Shown: positions 54,907 to 64,000 of the stretch, piece by piece
Layout of the letters: every line of letters starts with the position of its first letter
Position numbering within the stretch: the first letter of the stretch is position 1
Program-made: the position numbers and the translations under genes
DNA from: Cymbomonas tetramitiformis
Taxonomy: Eukaryota > Chlorophyta > Pyramimonadophyceae > Pyramimonadales > Pyramimonadaceae
Assembly: GCA_001247695.2 (NCBI GenBank)
Contig: LGRX02025781.1
Coordinates: forward strand, 22,338-86,337
Length of the DNA stretch: 64,000 nt
Direction: 5' to 3'
Notes under the pieces: generated by a model
Told to the model about the DNA's origin: nothing
Database searches by the model: none
What the model saw: only the letters and a program-made list of their open reading frames with translations

Positions 54907-56766
54907 TGCGAGGGGCACCATGCTTGGCGTGTCCGCCTTACACTTGCCTCGTGTGTGATCGCTACTACGGGATTTGATTTGAGTGTCCTTGGATGATGCT
55001 CACGCGTCCTCGAGATTTCCGAGGGAAACCCTGATGGCGGAGCCCGTCTCACCTGATACTCGTGAAGAGAGTGTACTTTGCAGCGTCCTGGATACCGTGC
55101 GAACCCATTTTCATTGTCTCCACTTTTGTTCCCTTTACACCCGTGTATCCTGTACGCTCTACTGAAATTGCGAGGAAGCACGTAGGAAACCCTGTTGATG
55201 ATGCAGTGTCGCTCGGCTTGCTAACCAAAACGTATCGTACTCTTGAGTACACAGTCAAACGGCCTATTAGCTGTCAAACCATAGGCAAACCATAAGGACT
55301 GTCGATCCCAACGGCGAAACGATTTGCTTGGACACCGCTTTCAAACTTCCCGAGCTGAGCCGAGTGTTCAGTCGCTCAGTAGGCGTCGGGAGACGCCTGC
55401 TACACCGCCCGCTCAATTCAAGGAGGCCTATCAAGACGTAACTTAAAGGACAAGGGCTGAACACTTCAAAATTCCAAGCCATAAACCTAACGATAGCGTG
55501 GTGCACCTCAGTCAGTTAAGGCTACAAGTTAAGGCTTCCAGGCGACAAGCCGCCGAAATGGAATTGAGACACTTTAAGCCGACACAGTCGCTTTTGACAA
55601 GGTGTACTCCGAAGATGCCATGACATAACGGCGCTGCGTGGTTTCAGAGACTGGTTCACAAACTTCTACAGAGGTGACTTTAGAGTGAGTTTCTGGCTGC
55701 GCAGTTCCACAGAATCTGGTCGCCAAACTGATTCGAGAGTGGCTGTGAATAAGTTTCAAGCGGTGGGTGACGGTATGGAACTGCCACTTGGATTTGCCTC
55801 TCGTCAGCAGGAATATCGTGTGTGTGTGCGTCCACAACATAAACAGCGGGATAGCGTAGAGGTACCGTTGATCGCTCCAGCATCACACCAGTCGGTGTGA
55901 TCCGAGCTGAATAGCTCCCTCTCCCCGTGGAACCCCTGCTCCGATCCCCAGCGCATCCGCGCCTAAACACATCCTGATGCCGGAAGTGGCTATCTGAGAG
56001 GATCTACAAATACAGCTCCCACACGCATAGCCGCACAAAGCACTGTTTCAGCGGCAAGCGGCCTGCACTTTGAAGCCAGCGTGAGCGCCGCTTCGTGAAC
56101 GCTTGCTTGACCATACTGCGACTGACTCTTTTCTCGTGCGCGCGACGGGGGGGTGAGATGCGCAAGGAGGAAAGTTGTAAGCTTAAACTCTGAACGCGAA
56201 AGGTTGAGCATGCATGCACGTGAAGCATAAAATCGGAAGTAAGCAGACGGGTAGGTTTTCACGCGCCAAACGTCTGAGTTCGAACGTGCTTGAAGGAGGT
56301 GTTTCCGATAGTAAGCAACACTGTACCGACGTGCAGAGAGACCTTTCAGCGCCGACGACCACAGCTCAAGTAGGTTACAACCGATGGTAGCTGATCCATC
56401 TCAGCACAGGAACCGCCGCAATAGTGCAAACAGAAGCACTAACCGCCCCGTGCCGCGAGCTCAGAGAAACGATGCCAGTCAGAGGCGCTCCCGACTCAGC
56501 AAGGTGATTCGGGTCTTCAGTTTCGAACCTTACGCCCACCGTTCGCTTCCTCAGGCCGATAGAACCACGATACGTTGACCTGCTCCCGTGCCAGCCGCAC
56601 AGTAACTGGGTGAAGTGTTGTAGCACCTTGCGGCGGCCCCTCGTACGTGAGAAGCTGGGACAAGAGTCGAGACGAGTTGAAGGTTGCCAGTCCAATATTC
56701 TAATAAGGCACACATAACAAATACTGTCGATAGCACGCAGCATGAACTGAGTCGACGCATTCCGCC
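54907..56766. other. No confident gene
   Basis: A coding-like plus-strand scrap lies at 55685-55900 (VNKFQAVGDGMELPLGFAS). If the BAH-PHD gene begins near 57948, this is its intron. Confidence 0.3.
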
Positions 56767-57625
56767 TTGTTTTCCTATCTGGGAACAGCGCAGATTTTGG
56801 TCACTCCACCACAGGCAAGTTACAGTGGTGAGCTGTTCGTGCTAAGCAAGCGGTGCGACCCTACGGTCGAAGCGATGGGATATGTGCTTCCAGTTTTGTC
56901 GGCACCTCGATTGACCAAATATCTGAGGTTAAACAGCCGCGAAAACCCTCCAGAAACGAAAAATGAACCCAAAAGAGTTTTTGGACCTCACAGGCGACAG
57001 GTACCGTCCACATCTTCTAGAAAGAAGCAGCGTGCAAATTAAGGCATAGGCGCGTTTCAAGCAGAAACAGTCGCCCGCTTGCGGAACTCGCTAATCCAAT
57101 GTCAGGGGCATGAATCCACACGGCTGGACGATACGTTCAGTTCCCAAGAAATCATAATAAACGGGGAAACAGTTTTCTGGGAGCTTCCGAACCATCCCAA
57201 CCGGGGAATACCTTGATGCCCTGCGTTGGACTTCTTTGCACTTTCTCAATCCTGCCGAAATGAAATTCATCGAATCAAAAGGACGTTGGTTCCAGCGATT
57301 TGGAAGCGAGCCCACGGAAAGGGGAGCTTCGGCTATACTCAAGTTGCGTCAAAAGGCGTTTGGATCGAGGCCCGATAGCTGTTGGCGTCCCGACAAAACT
57401 ACGAGGAAACGAAACTAGGTCTCCATAGACAAACGCACCCCAGCTTGGCAAGCCTGTGGAAAGGCCCGTCTTTCACTTTGTATACACCGCAGAGGGCTAC
57501 GACTATTTCGCAGGGACTGATAGATTATTTGTCTTCACGTACAAGGCCTTGATCGAAAGGCGGGGTTTCTCAGACGAGCGAAGGGTTCTCGAAACGCAGT
57601 GCTCAGAAGTGCAAAGGATGCTTTA
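56767..57625 (+). pseudogene. Unassigned plus-strand coding remnant
   Basis: Protein-like reading in pieces: 57042-57200 (ETVARLRNSLIQ, NGETVFWELPNHPNR), then after a frame change at the four-G run near 57202-57206 YLDALRWTSLHFLNPAEMKF to a stop at 57418, then VFHFVYTAEGYDYFAGTD to 57625. The parts look like one decayed gene; no family recognised. Confidence 0.35.
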
Positions 57626-57860
57626 GTCCCAGTGCATGGATGGGGATCGCGGGGTGTACTTGGCCACAAAATCAGCGGCGCCTGCTACCGGCGAACGCAT
57701 CAATACGGTGTCTTGAGCTGTGCACAAAACATTGGTCTCTCAGTCCGTATCCATAAGCAGATAGCACACGGAAGACAAGTGTATTTCGATGTCGATTTCG
57801 GGTAGATTTTCCGTAAGAAGATAAACTCTTGAAACTGCGAGTATCTGGACGTTTACTCAC

Positions 57861-57948
57861 GTTTGAAGGTTTCGCCGCCTTGCTTGAATGAGCTCAGATT
57901 CTTCTCTGTCGTTTTCGGACTACTTTTCGCTTTACCTTTACTGGCCAT
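57861..57948 (-). CDS. Candidate first exon of the BAH-PHD gene
   Basis: Starts MASKGKAKSSPKTTEKNL and ends at a perfect donor (AAAC then GTGAGTAA). Lys/Ser-rich start and the same strand as the PHD exons fit an EBS/SHL N-terminus, but the connecting BAH exons are not found. Confidence 0.3.
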
Positions 57949-58244
57949 TTTTACTGTTATCACCCCGTGCGTCGGTAGGCGTCCAGAACTTTCTTTGGGC
58001 ATAAGCGTATAAGATTACTTCGGAGAAGTATTTAGTGTGCGTTAAGATGAAAGATAAATTGGAATGCCCAATTAAACTGCGGCAGAAACCAGCTAAGGGC
58101 TTTGAATAATGCAGCCCTCGCCTGCCACCTGGGCCTCAATAACGTGTGAAGCCAGAAACTTTTCCTTCCTAACGAGCTTTCGTTTGTGTTCGTCTTGCGT
58201 CTTGCTCTTCACTTCTGAGACCACTCTTTATTTACTCTCGCAAG

Positions 58245-58329
58245 CCAGAGGTTACGAGCTTCGGCCGCTGCGCGGCCGATCGCGCGATTCTCGACAGAAA
58301 GCAATGGAAAGCAGCTCGTAACCTCTGGT
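58245..58329. repeat. Small inverted repeat
   Basis: CCAGAGGTTACGAGCT (58245-58260) and its exact inverse (58314-58329) flank 53 bp containing a GCGCGGCCGATCGCGCG stretch. Confidence 0.85.
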
Positions 58330-58689
58330 TCTTTTCGTGTTTTGGCCTGAATTTCGCTACCTTTTCCTTCCAGAAAACCTACGCGAACCGCGGAAACGCC
58401 TGTTTTGTATGCTTACTGTATACTGAAAAAATGTAACTGTTACCGCGCGCAGCATATAATATTCAGCTATTAGGAAAGTTCGTTGATTAAGCGGTCCACG
58501 ATATACTGAAACCTCGAGGGTGCTCCTTAACATCCCCATGAAGTTCCTTTCTGGCTCGACTTACTCTGCTTGATGCGACGAGTTGGGGTCGCTGAGAAAT
58601 CAAGCGATGGGCAGCGATGGAGGTGCGGATTTCTTTCAGCGGTTCCTTAACCTGAATGCTTTAAGTTTTTCGAACGTATGGGGGGATGT

Positions 58690-60067
58690 TTGGAGATGTC
58701 TGAAAGGTATTTGACGGGAAGGACGAAATACATATATACAAAGGGTGGATATATATATAGGCCAACCCGGCAAGAAACAACGAGTGGGAGGCAGAGGCCA
58801 CTCAGCATATCACAGTCTAAGATGAGATAATAAAATAACTTAGGTGTTTTATTATCGGACGGAACTGACGACAGGCAAGATGCAAGTGACACTACACGGC
58901 GAGGGGTGACACAGGAAGAAACAGTCACCCCCATTTTATGGGGGGGGCGAAAGTCTGTCTCCCCATGACACCACCTCACCCTGAAGGTGTGAGGTGCCAC
59001 GATGCCAACTTGCCAGGCCAGGCCTAACATCCTACGGCAAGCACAAAGGCAAAACCCTAAGGAAACATACATCTTGTGAGACCCAAAGGGGTCTTTTTCA
59101 ACCCAACTAGTGTGGCTTCGCCTGCGTTGGTCTCTAGATGCGTGCGCTAGGGGCTTACGCCCATGCATGTGCTGCGGGGATAAGCTACTCCCGCAGGCCA
59201 GCCGGCAATCCTAGGCTCCAGCGGTCGAGGGTGGATGGCGGCGTAGCTCTCGATGGTGGATGAAGGCGAGCGCCGCCAAGATGCGGTCAACCAACGCCCA
59301 CGCGGTGCGGGGCGAGGGTGGGCGGCACCACCAGAGCGCGTGCGGTGACGCGGGCACTCTGAGAGAGGCGAAGGCGGAAGATGAGGTGTGCCTCCACTCC
59401 GCCGCACACAAGTGCGAAAGCAGAGAGGAAAAGCGGTGGGATGAGGGTTGCAGCACCACCAAACACCACCAGGCAGTGGCCAAGGGGCACGCAGGGTGGA
59501 GGGGAGAGTGGAGGATGCTGCGGGGTGAGCTCGTAGTGGTCAAAGCTCATGTCGACGATGGGTTCGATGGACTCCACCTTGGTGTCTGGTGCATAAGCAC
59601 CACCAGACACCACCAGACCACAATCCGCGGTAAAAAGCTGCCGATGCGCCCGAAGGGACGCAAGGGCATCCCGAACAGCGGCCATGCGAGCACGTTGGAG
59701 CTCAACAAACATGGCCGACAGCAGGCTGCAGAATTCTGCGGACCAAAAGATAGGGTTCCCAAGTGGAGAGATAACTTTTTGAAAAATCAACCGAATCCAG
59801 CGATGGAAGGGTCAAATCGGGGTAGATTTTCGCGGGGAAAACGGTGGTGACGTCAAAAACGTCGTGCGACAAGCCAATTGTGCTGCAGTTGAGGTGCTGC
59901 TGGCCAGAGCGCAAAGTAAAATCGTCGAGGACAAAGGTGCTCGCGTAGATGTTGGGTCGAGGACAGGGTGCTCGACGAAATTCCCGGTGTCGATGAGGCA
60001 CACGGGGTCAAGATGGAGGTGTAGAGGACAAGGGTGCTCAAATGAAGATCAACGACGCGAGGGGCGA
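58690..60067. mobile_element. Truncated relative of the TRIM-like element
   Basis: An LTR-like block to ~58970 ends CTCCCCATGACACCACCTCA, as at 24060. The interior (59200-59930) shares GGCACCACCAGAGCG and GGTGACGTCAAAAACGTCGT with the element at 23809. Cut at 60068 by Ty3 LTR sequence. Confidence 0.55.
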
Positions 60068-60280
60068 TGTCGCAAACGCGTGCATATGATGGTACAATCT
60101 CGGAATCGAACGAACTTAACACTCGCGACTGATCATAAGCATCATTAATATCCACTGGTGCCGGTATCTGATCGAGCAATTCTCAACACAGCATAAGATC
60201 GTAGAGCTACAAAATTTTTTAAAATTCTGATACCCTGTTATCAAGCGCTGAACTCTTACATGCAAGCCCAGATTCCAACA
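60068..60280 (-). repeat. Partial LTR (first ~213 bp)
   Basis: Starts TGTTGGAATCTGGGCTTGC on the minus strand. Near-identical to the first part of the LTR at 60281-61019. Confidence 0.8.
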
Positions 60281-61019
60281 TGAAAAAGTATGAAAACAGC
60301 AGTAAAATATATCCATCAAAATTGATATTATATCACAAATACGAATTATTGTGTGTACAAAAGCTGTGAGCAGAACTGTCTTAGCACTCTAGCACTGGCA
60401 CGCGAACAGCCACCTAGTACTTGCGAAGGCAAAACAATAATGAGTCCACTAGCCTGACCTTCGGTCAGAGTCTACTTATATCTCAATGTCCTGTCACATT
60501 TCCCAAAACTGTAACGGGTTCTAGCCCTTAAATCTTCATCTGGCCAATGGAAAATCATTATCCCATGCCAGCTCTAACAATGTTACCGTTTACCGCATTC
60601 TGACTGACACGTCAGCGGCAAAGGAGTCACTGCCATCTTCGTCTTATCATTCCCTGGTCACCTGATGGTGACTATATCTTCTCTGACAAGTCTGCATCTC
60701 ACAGATGGTCATCTTCGTGAAGCCTGTCATGCTGTCACCACTGTCATGCGTGTCACCAGCTGAACAAACCCGGCGCGGTACCATGAGAAGCCGGCGTTTG
60801 TTACAGCTGTCGCAAACGCGTGCATATGATGGTACAATCTCGGAATCGAACGAACTTAACACTCGCGACTGATCATAAGCATCATTAATATCCACTGGTG
60901 CCGGTAACTGATCGAGCAATTCTCAACACAGCATAAGATCGTAGAGCTACAAAATTTTTAAAATTCTGATACCCTGTTATCGAACGCTGAACTCTTACAT
61001 GCAAGCCCAGATTCCAACA
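60281..61019 (-). repeat. 3' LTR of the Ty3 element
   Basis: 739 bp, TGTTGG ... TTTTTCA on the minus strand, 5'-TG...CA-3' as usual. Preceded by the purine tract CAGATGGGGGA (61020-61030). Followed directly by a second LTR start. Confidence 0.75.
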
Positions 61020-61056
61020 TCCCCCATCTGTAGCTGCTGCGTGCAGTAGCACAGAC

Positions 61057-63633
61057 TCAAATGTGGGCTTGTTCAGCATACTGGGTCGTATCACCATCTG
61101 CCATGAACTTGCCCAAACTGAAAGTGAACATACCAATGCCTTCACCTTCTCCGCCTTGTAACATTCTGGCTCTGACCAGTGGGTTCTTGAACACCAAGAC
61201 CCACATACACCTGCGGCCAATAGGTCCATGTTCCAGATGCCCAATCACATGCAAGCGTCCTGTCTGACTCAATCGTCTGAAGTACGCAGCCCTGCTCTCG
61301 GTCATGTCTGTTAAATAATAAGATGGAACATGGACACATGCCACCACACGACTGGCCATTACTGCCAACGGGAACGCGATATCCAGCGCTGCGAACCAAG
61401 GCGAAGTCACCACTGCGTCACAGACACCATACTTCTCCTTCCATATGCGATAGTTACCCGGCTGAAGTGCATCATGCGCCTCAGGCCAACCCAACTGAGA
61501 GTTCCAGTCATTGTTCATGAATCTCAACTGCGGCCATTGCTCTACCATCACCTCACTGATGACCCCAGTGCCTGCCCACGGGTCCCACACGTCATTGACG
61601 GACTTCCAGTCCACCTCTGTCGCCAAACGCCTCACCTCAGAGGGTACTGTGATAACCAGTTCAAGCCCCCACTGCAGCGCGCTAGCTTCTCTCACCTGAG
61701 CCTTGGTCATGTGCCTCAACTCTCCTCGTTTTTCAACTTCTTCTTCAGCCAGCGCAGGCATAAGAGGTGCATCCCTCAGATGTCTTGCCATGGCCTTCTG
61801 TTCCCGATATTTCTTACTCAACACCGTGCGATGCCCCTCATTCCAATGCCCTGGCATGAAGATCTGCACAGCCTCAGAGAGCTTGTCCTGTCTTCCCCAA
61901 TCAATCTGATCAGGCATGCCCAAGAACATGTCCTCCTCCTTCAACAGCATCTCTCTTGATGAAATGGCATGCCAAGGCTGGAACTTGTTTCCCTTCACCA
62001 CCCGACGAGGACCCACGTCTGCTGGCAACAGGCGCATCTCCGCCGACAGCTTCTCATTCAATTGCTGCTCCTTCATGCCCAATTTGTCCTCTAGGGCACC
62101 AGAGCTCTCATCTTTCTGGGTCTGCACCTCGGCATTGGCGGCTTGCCTCCCCGTGCCTGAGCACATGGGGCATAGCCACTCGCCTTCTGGTACTCCATCC
62201 AGTGCTGGGGTCAGACACCACAAGTGATACCCCCTGGTGCATGCGTCACACAACAGCATCTCTGCCTCCCCATCGGTCTTCCTGCAAACTTCACATGCTA
62301 GGTGCTTACTGGGAACGGCTGCACTGCAGTCATACTGATCCTTCACCTGTAGGTGACATGGCGCGATGCTCTGCACGGTGCTCTTCTCTCTTAACTTGGT
62401 AGCGTCCTCAAGCACCACCACACCATCTCGCTGTATCTTGACCAGCTTCAGGATGGCGGATTTGGTCGCGACTTCCATGCCGCTGCGGGGCTTCTGCCTG
62501 ATGTAGACGAAATCGCCCACCTTGAACTGGTGTGGACTGGGCTCGTAGCCCCCACCCCTTCTCCCTTCGTAATGTAATGTATCACGATGCTGTGCGACCT
62601 CCAGGCTGCAACCAGCGTGTACCATCAATCGCCTCACCACCTGTGCTCTCTGGTGGAGGTCCTTGACTCTGGCATCCTTCTCATCTTCGACCTCAGCAGC
62701 AAAATCCATGCTGGGCGCCCGTTTCAAATCCGGAGGCACTACTGCCTCCTGAGCGAACAACATGGTGAACGGCGCAACCCCCGTGGACTCCTGGCGTGCT
62801 GCATTATAGCTCAGCACTAGCGGCCAGAGCTGCTCATCCCATTCATAATCGAGACCCTTCTCCAAGGCAAGCTTCTTAAAGCAGAACTTCATAGTGCGCA
62901 CCACCCTCTCGGTAAGCCCATTGCCTTCTGGTGAGTCTGGCGAGGTGACCCGCCGGTCGATCAGGCAGTCTCTGCATAGCTGCTTGAACTCGCCTTCAAA
63001 CTCCTTCCCTCCATCCACCAAGCATTCTGCCGGCGCTCCAAACACAGCAAGTACATGACTGCGGAATGCCGCTGCGATGGTGCTCGCCTCCTTGTCAGGA
63101 ATGGGAACGCAGATTATGAACCTGGTATAGTGCTCAGTCATGATGAGCACTCGGTTGTTGCCAGACTTGGTCTCTCTCCTCGAGGGCCATGCCAAATCCA
63201 GCGACCAGCGATACATGAACGACACGATCTCAAGGGGGGATAAACATGCCACCTCTCTCGCATAATGAGTCTTCACACGCTGACAGGTCTCACACTGGGT
63301 GACCACAGCCTCCACGTCTTTCTTCAGATCGGCCCACCAATGGCGCTGCCACAAAAGATGCTGCGTACGTCTTATGCCCCAATGTCCAGTTCTGGAGTGG
63401 TATTCCTTTACCAACGCGAGACGGTCAGCAGGCTTAGGTATTCTCACCTCCTTGCCCGACATGGTGACCATGTAGATCTCGTCCGTGGCCTCGTCCCATC
63501 GATGTCGTGCTGCTCGCCTTCTTACTCGGCGAACTTCCTCTTCTGGCAACCTCACTCCACCATTGGACTTCAACCATCTGAGGCACCATGCATCATCGTG
63601 TACGTCTCTATGCTTGTCACGGTCTGACTGCTG
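61057..63633 (-). CDS. Ty3 polyprotein: integrase, PHD finger, methyltransferase-like domain
   Basis: The open frame gives 838 residues from a near-cognate start; it continues upstream to a TAG at 63634. Numbered from position 63573: integrase zinc finger H59, H64, C94, C97; catalytic D126, D187, E222; GPY/F-like module 350-410 (KVGDFVYIRQ). PHD finger with all eight ligands (C427, C430, C442, C445, H450, C453, C468, C471). Then a class I methyltransferase-like domain: DPWAGTG (664-670), NDW (688-690), TSPWF (723-727), VPSYYLTD, MWVLVF. The PHD may steer integration to marked histones, and the MTase domain may modify DNA. RT and RNase H lie beyond the window. Stop at 61057, 37 bp before the LTR. 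Confidence 0.8.
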   Translation of the reverse strand, partial: QQSDRDKHRDVHDDAWCLRWLKSNGGVRLPEEEVRRVRRRAARHRWDEATDEIYMVTMSGKEVRIPKPADRLALVKEYHSRTGHWGIRRTQHLLWQRHWWADLKKDVEAVVTQCETCQRVKTHYAREVACLSPLEIVSFMYRWSLDLAWPSRRETKSGNNRVLIMTEHYTRFIICVPIPDKEASTIAAAFRSHVLAVFGAPAECLVDGGKEFEGEFKQLCRDCLIDRRVTSPDSPEGNGLTERVVRTMKFCFKKLALEKGLDYEWDEQLWPLVLSYNAARQESTGVAPFTMLFAQEAVVPPDLKRAPSMDFAAEVEDEKDARVKDLHQRAQVVRRLMVHAGCSLEVAQHRDTLHYEGRRGGGYEPSPHQFKVGDFVYIRQKPRSGMEVATKSAILKLVKIQRDGVVVLEDATKLREKSTVQSIAPCHLQVKDQYDCSAAVPSKHLACEVCRKTDGEAEMLLCDACTRGYHLWCLTPALDGVPEGEWLCPMCSGTGRQAANAEVQTQKDESSGALEDKLGMKEQQLNEKLSAEMRLLPADVGPRRVVKGNKFQPWHAISSREMLLKEEDMFLGMPDQIDWGRQDKLSEAVQIFMPGHWNEGHRTVLSKKYREQKAMARHLRDAPLMPALAEEEVEKRGELRHMTKAQVREASALQWGLELVITVPSEVRRLATEVDWKSVNDVWDPWAGTGVISEVMVEQWPQLRFMNNDWNSQLGWPEAHDALQPGNYRIWKEKYGVCDAVVTSPWFAALDIAFPLAVMASRVVACVHVPSYYLTDMTESRAAYFRRLSQTGRLHVIGHLEHGPIGRRCMWVLVFKNPLVRARMLQGGEGEGIGMFTFSLGKFMADGDTTQYAEQAHI

Positions 63634-64000
63634 CTAAGCCACGCTGGCCATCAGGTTCTCGAACCTGGTGGTACACGTCAACCTGGGGAGCCTCATCTCT
63701 GACTCTCTGGCAGGCGGACTCCAGGCAGGCACATCCACGTGCGCTGCTGGGGTTGCGCCCTCCTTCACGAAGTGGTTCTCATGCCTCTGGCGGTACTGCG
63801 CCACGGTGTAGAGCTGCCACTCGTTCTTCTTCTTCTTCTTGGTTCCAGCCTTCTGTCGCTGGGCTCCAATTCCTTCTGCGCCTTTCTGCCCTTGCGAGCA
63901 CATTATCCGCAGCTTCTCCTCCCAGTCGCGATGGGTCATAGTCTTCGCCACCTGCTGGGTGTATGCGTTCGAATTCTCAACCCATTCCGCCAGCAAAGCT
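63634..64000 (-). CDS. Upstream part of the Ty3 polyprotein, open to the window edge
   Basis: Same frame as the integrase ORF, ending MASVA then TAG CAG CAG. Contains a KKKKKNEWQLYTVAQYRQR stretch; no domain recognised. Likely the linker between RNase H and integrase. The TAG may be a readthrough site or a mutation. Confidence 0.5.
   Translation of the reverse strand, partial: ALLAEWVENSNAYTQQVAKTMTHRDWEEKLRIMCSQGQKGAEGIGAQRQKAGTKKKKKNEWQLYTVAQYRQRHENHFVKEGATPAAHVDVPAWSPPARESEMRLPRLTCTTRFENLMASVA

Noticed and set aside
57212..57251. 40-nt minus-strand BAH exon reading IEKVQRSPTQGIK
   Set aside because: Splice sites look good, but the opposite strand is more protein-like over the same bases and the exon cannot be linked in phase.
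3587..63636. Reassignment of UAG to an amino acid (in-frame TAGs plus CUA tRNA-like sequence)
   Set aside because: TAG also ends the BAH-PHD gene and the 3587-5992 gene, one interrupting stop is TAA, and the affected genes are mobile elements prone to decay.

Overview
The window reads as a TE-crowded nuclear segment of a green-lineage eukaryote. Multi-exon genes have GT-AG introns. One host-like gene encodes a BAH-PHD protein of the plant EBS/SHL type. The polinton-like-virus structural cluster and the Ty3 element with PHD finger resemble what is seen in prasinophyte algae such as Cymbomonas; that organism guess is inference only.

Layout. 1-8.3 kb: an element bounded by ~380-bp direct repeats (430-809, 7951-8329). 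It carries two spliced minus-strand genes (a ParB-like/adenine-methyltransferase-like fusion, and an unrecognised partner with one in-frame TAA) plus small opposite-strand ORFs. 8.9-14.8 kb: a CACTA/EnSpm-type transposon with TIRs, a CAA target duplication and a decayed Tnp2 transposase; a piggyBac-type MITE sits in its subterminal repeat. 14.9-15.6 kb: a broken methyltransferase-like gene. 16.4-18.8 kb: a duplicated repeat split by a hAT element with an 8-bp TSD. 21.6-26.1 kb: foldbacks, a second piggyBac-type MITE, a possible membrane/zinc-finger exon and a TRIM-like LTR element. 26.2-37.3 kb: a very large inverted repeat whose arms each hold nine 278-bp satellite units and a tRNA-like sequence, next to a Gag-only retroelement, with a 24-bp end motif four times. 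37.3-41.4 kb: a possible LTR/PBS and GC-rich low-confidence sequence. 41.4-46.6 kb: an AT-rich block of polinton-like-virus virion genes (three fibre-like proteins sharing an N-terminal tag, a retropepsin-like protease, a small protein, and the C-terminal part of a major capsid protein), cut off by a hAT-like fragment. 47.3-48.6 kb: Gln-rich and Pro-rich ORFs. 49.7-51.4 kb: repeats and a solo LTR. 52.4-58 kb: BAH-PHD exons separated by minisatellites, and a plus-strand coding remnant. 58.7-64 kb: a truncated TRIM, tandem LTRs, and the 3' part of a Ty3 pol encoding integrase, PHD finger and a class I methyltransferase-like domain.

The unifying observation is that three mobile or mobile-derived loci (803-3495, 14868-15574, 61057-63633) encode DNA-methyltransferase-like domains. 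Two architectures appear: ParB-like plus motif-IV-first MTase, and integrase-PHD-MTase. The third locus is a degenerate relative of the second type. This suggests that self-encoded DNA modification and chromatin reading is a recurrent strategy of mobile elements in this genome. All domain calls were made by eye.
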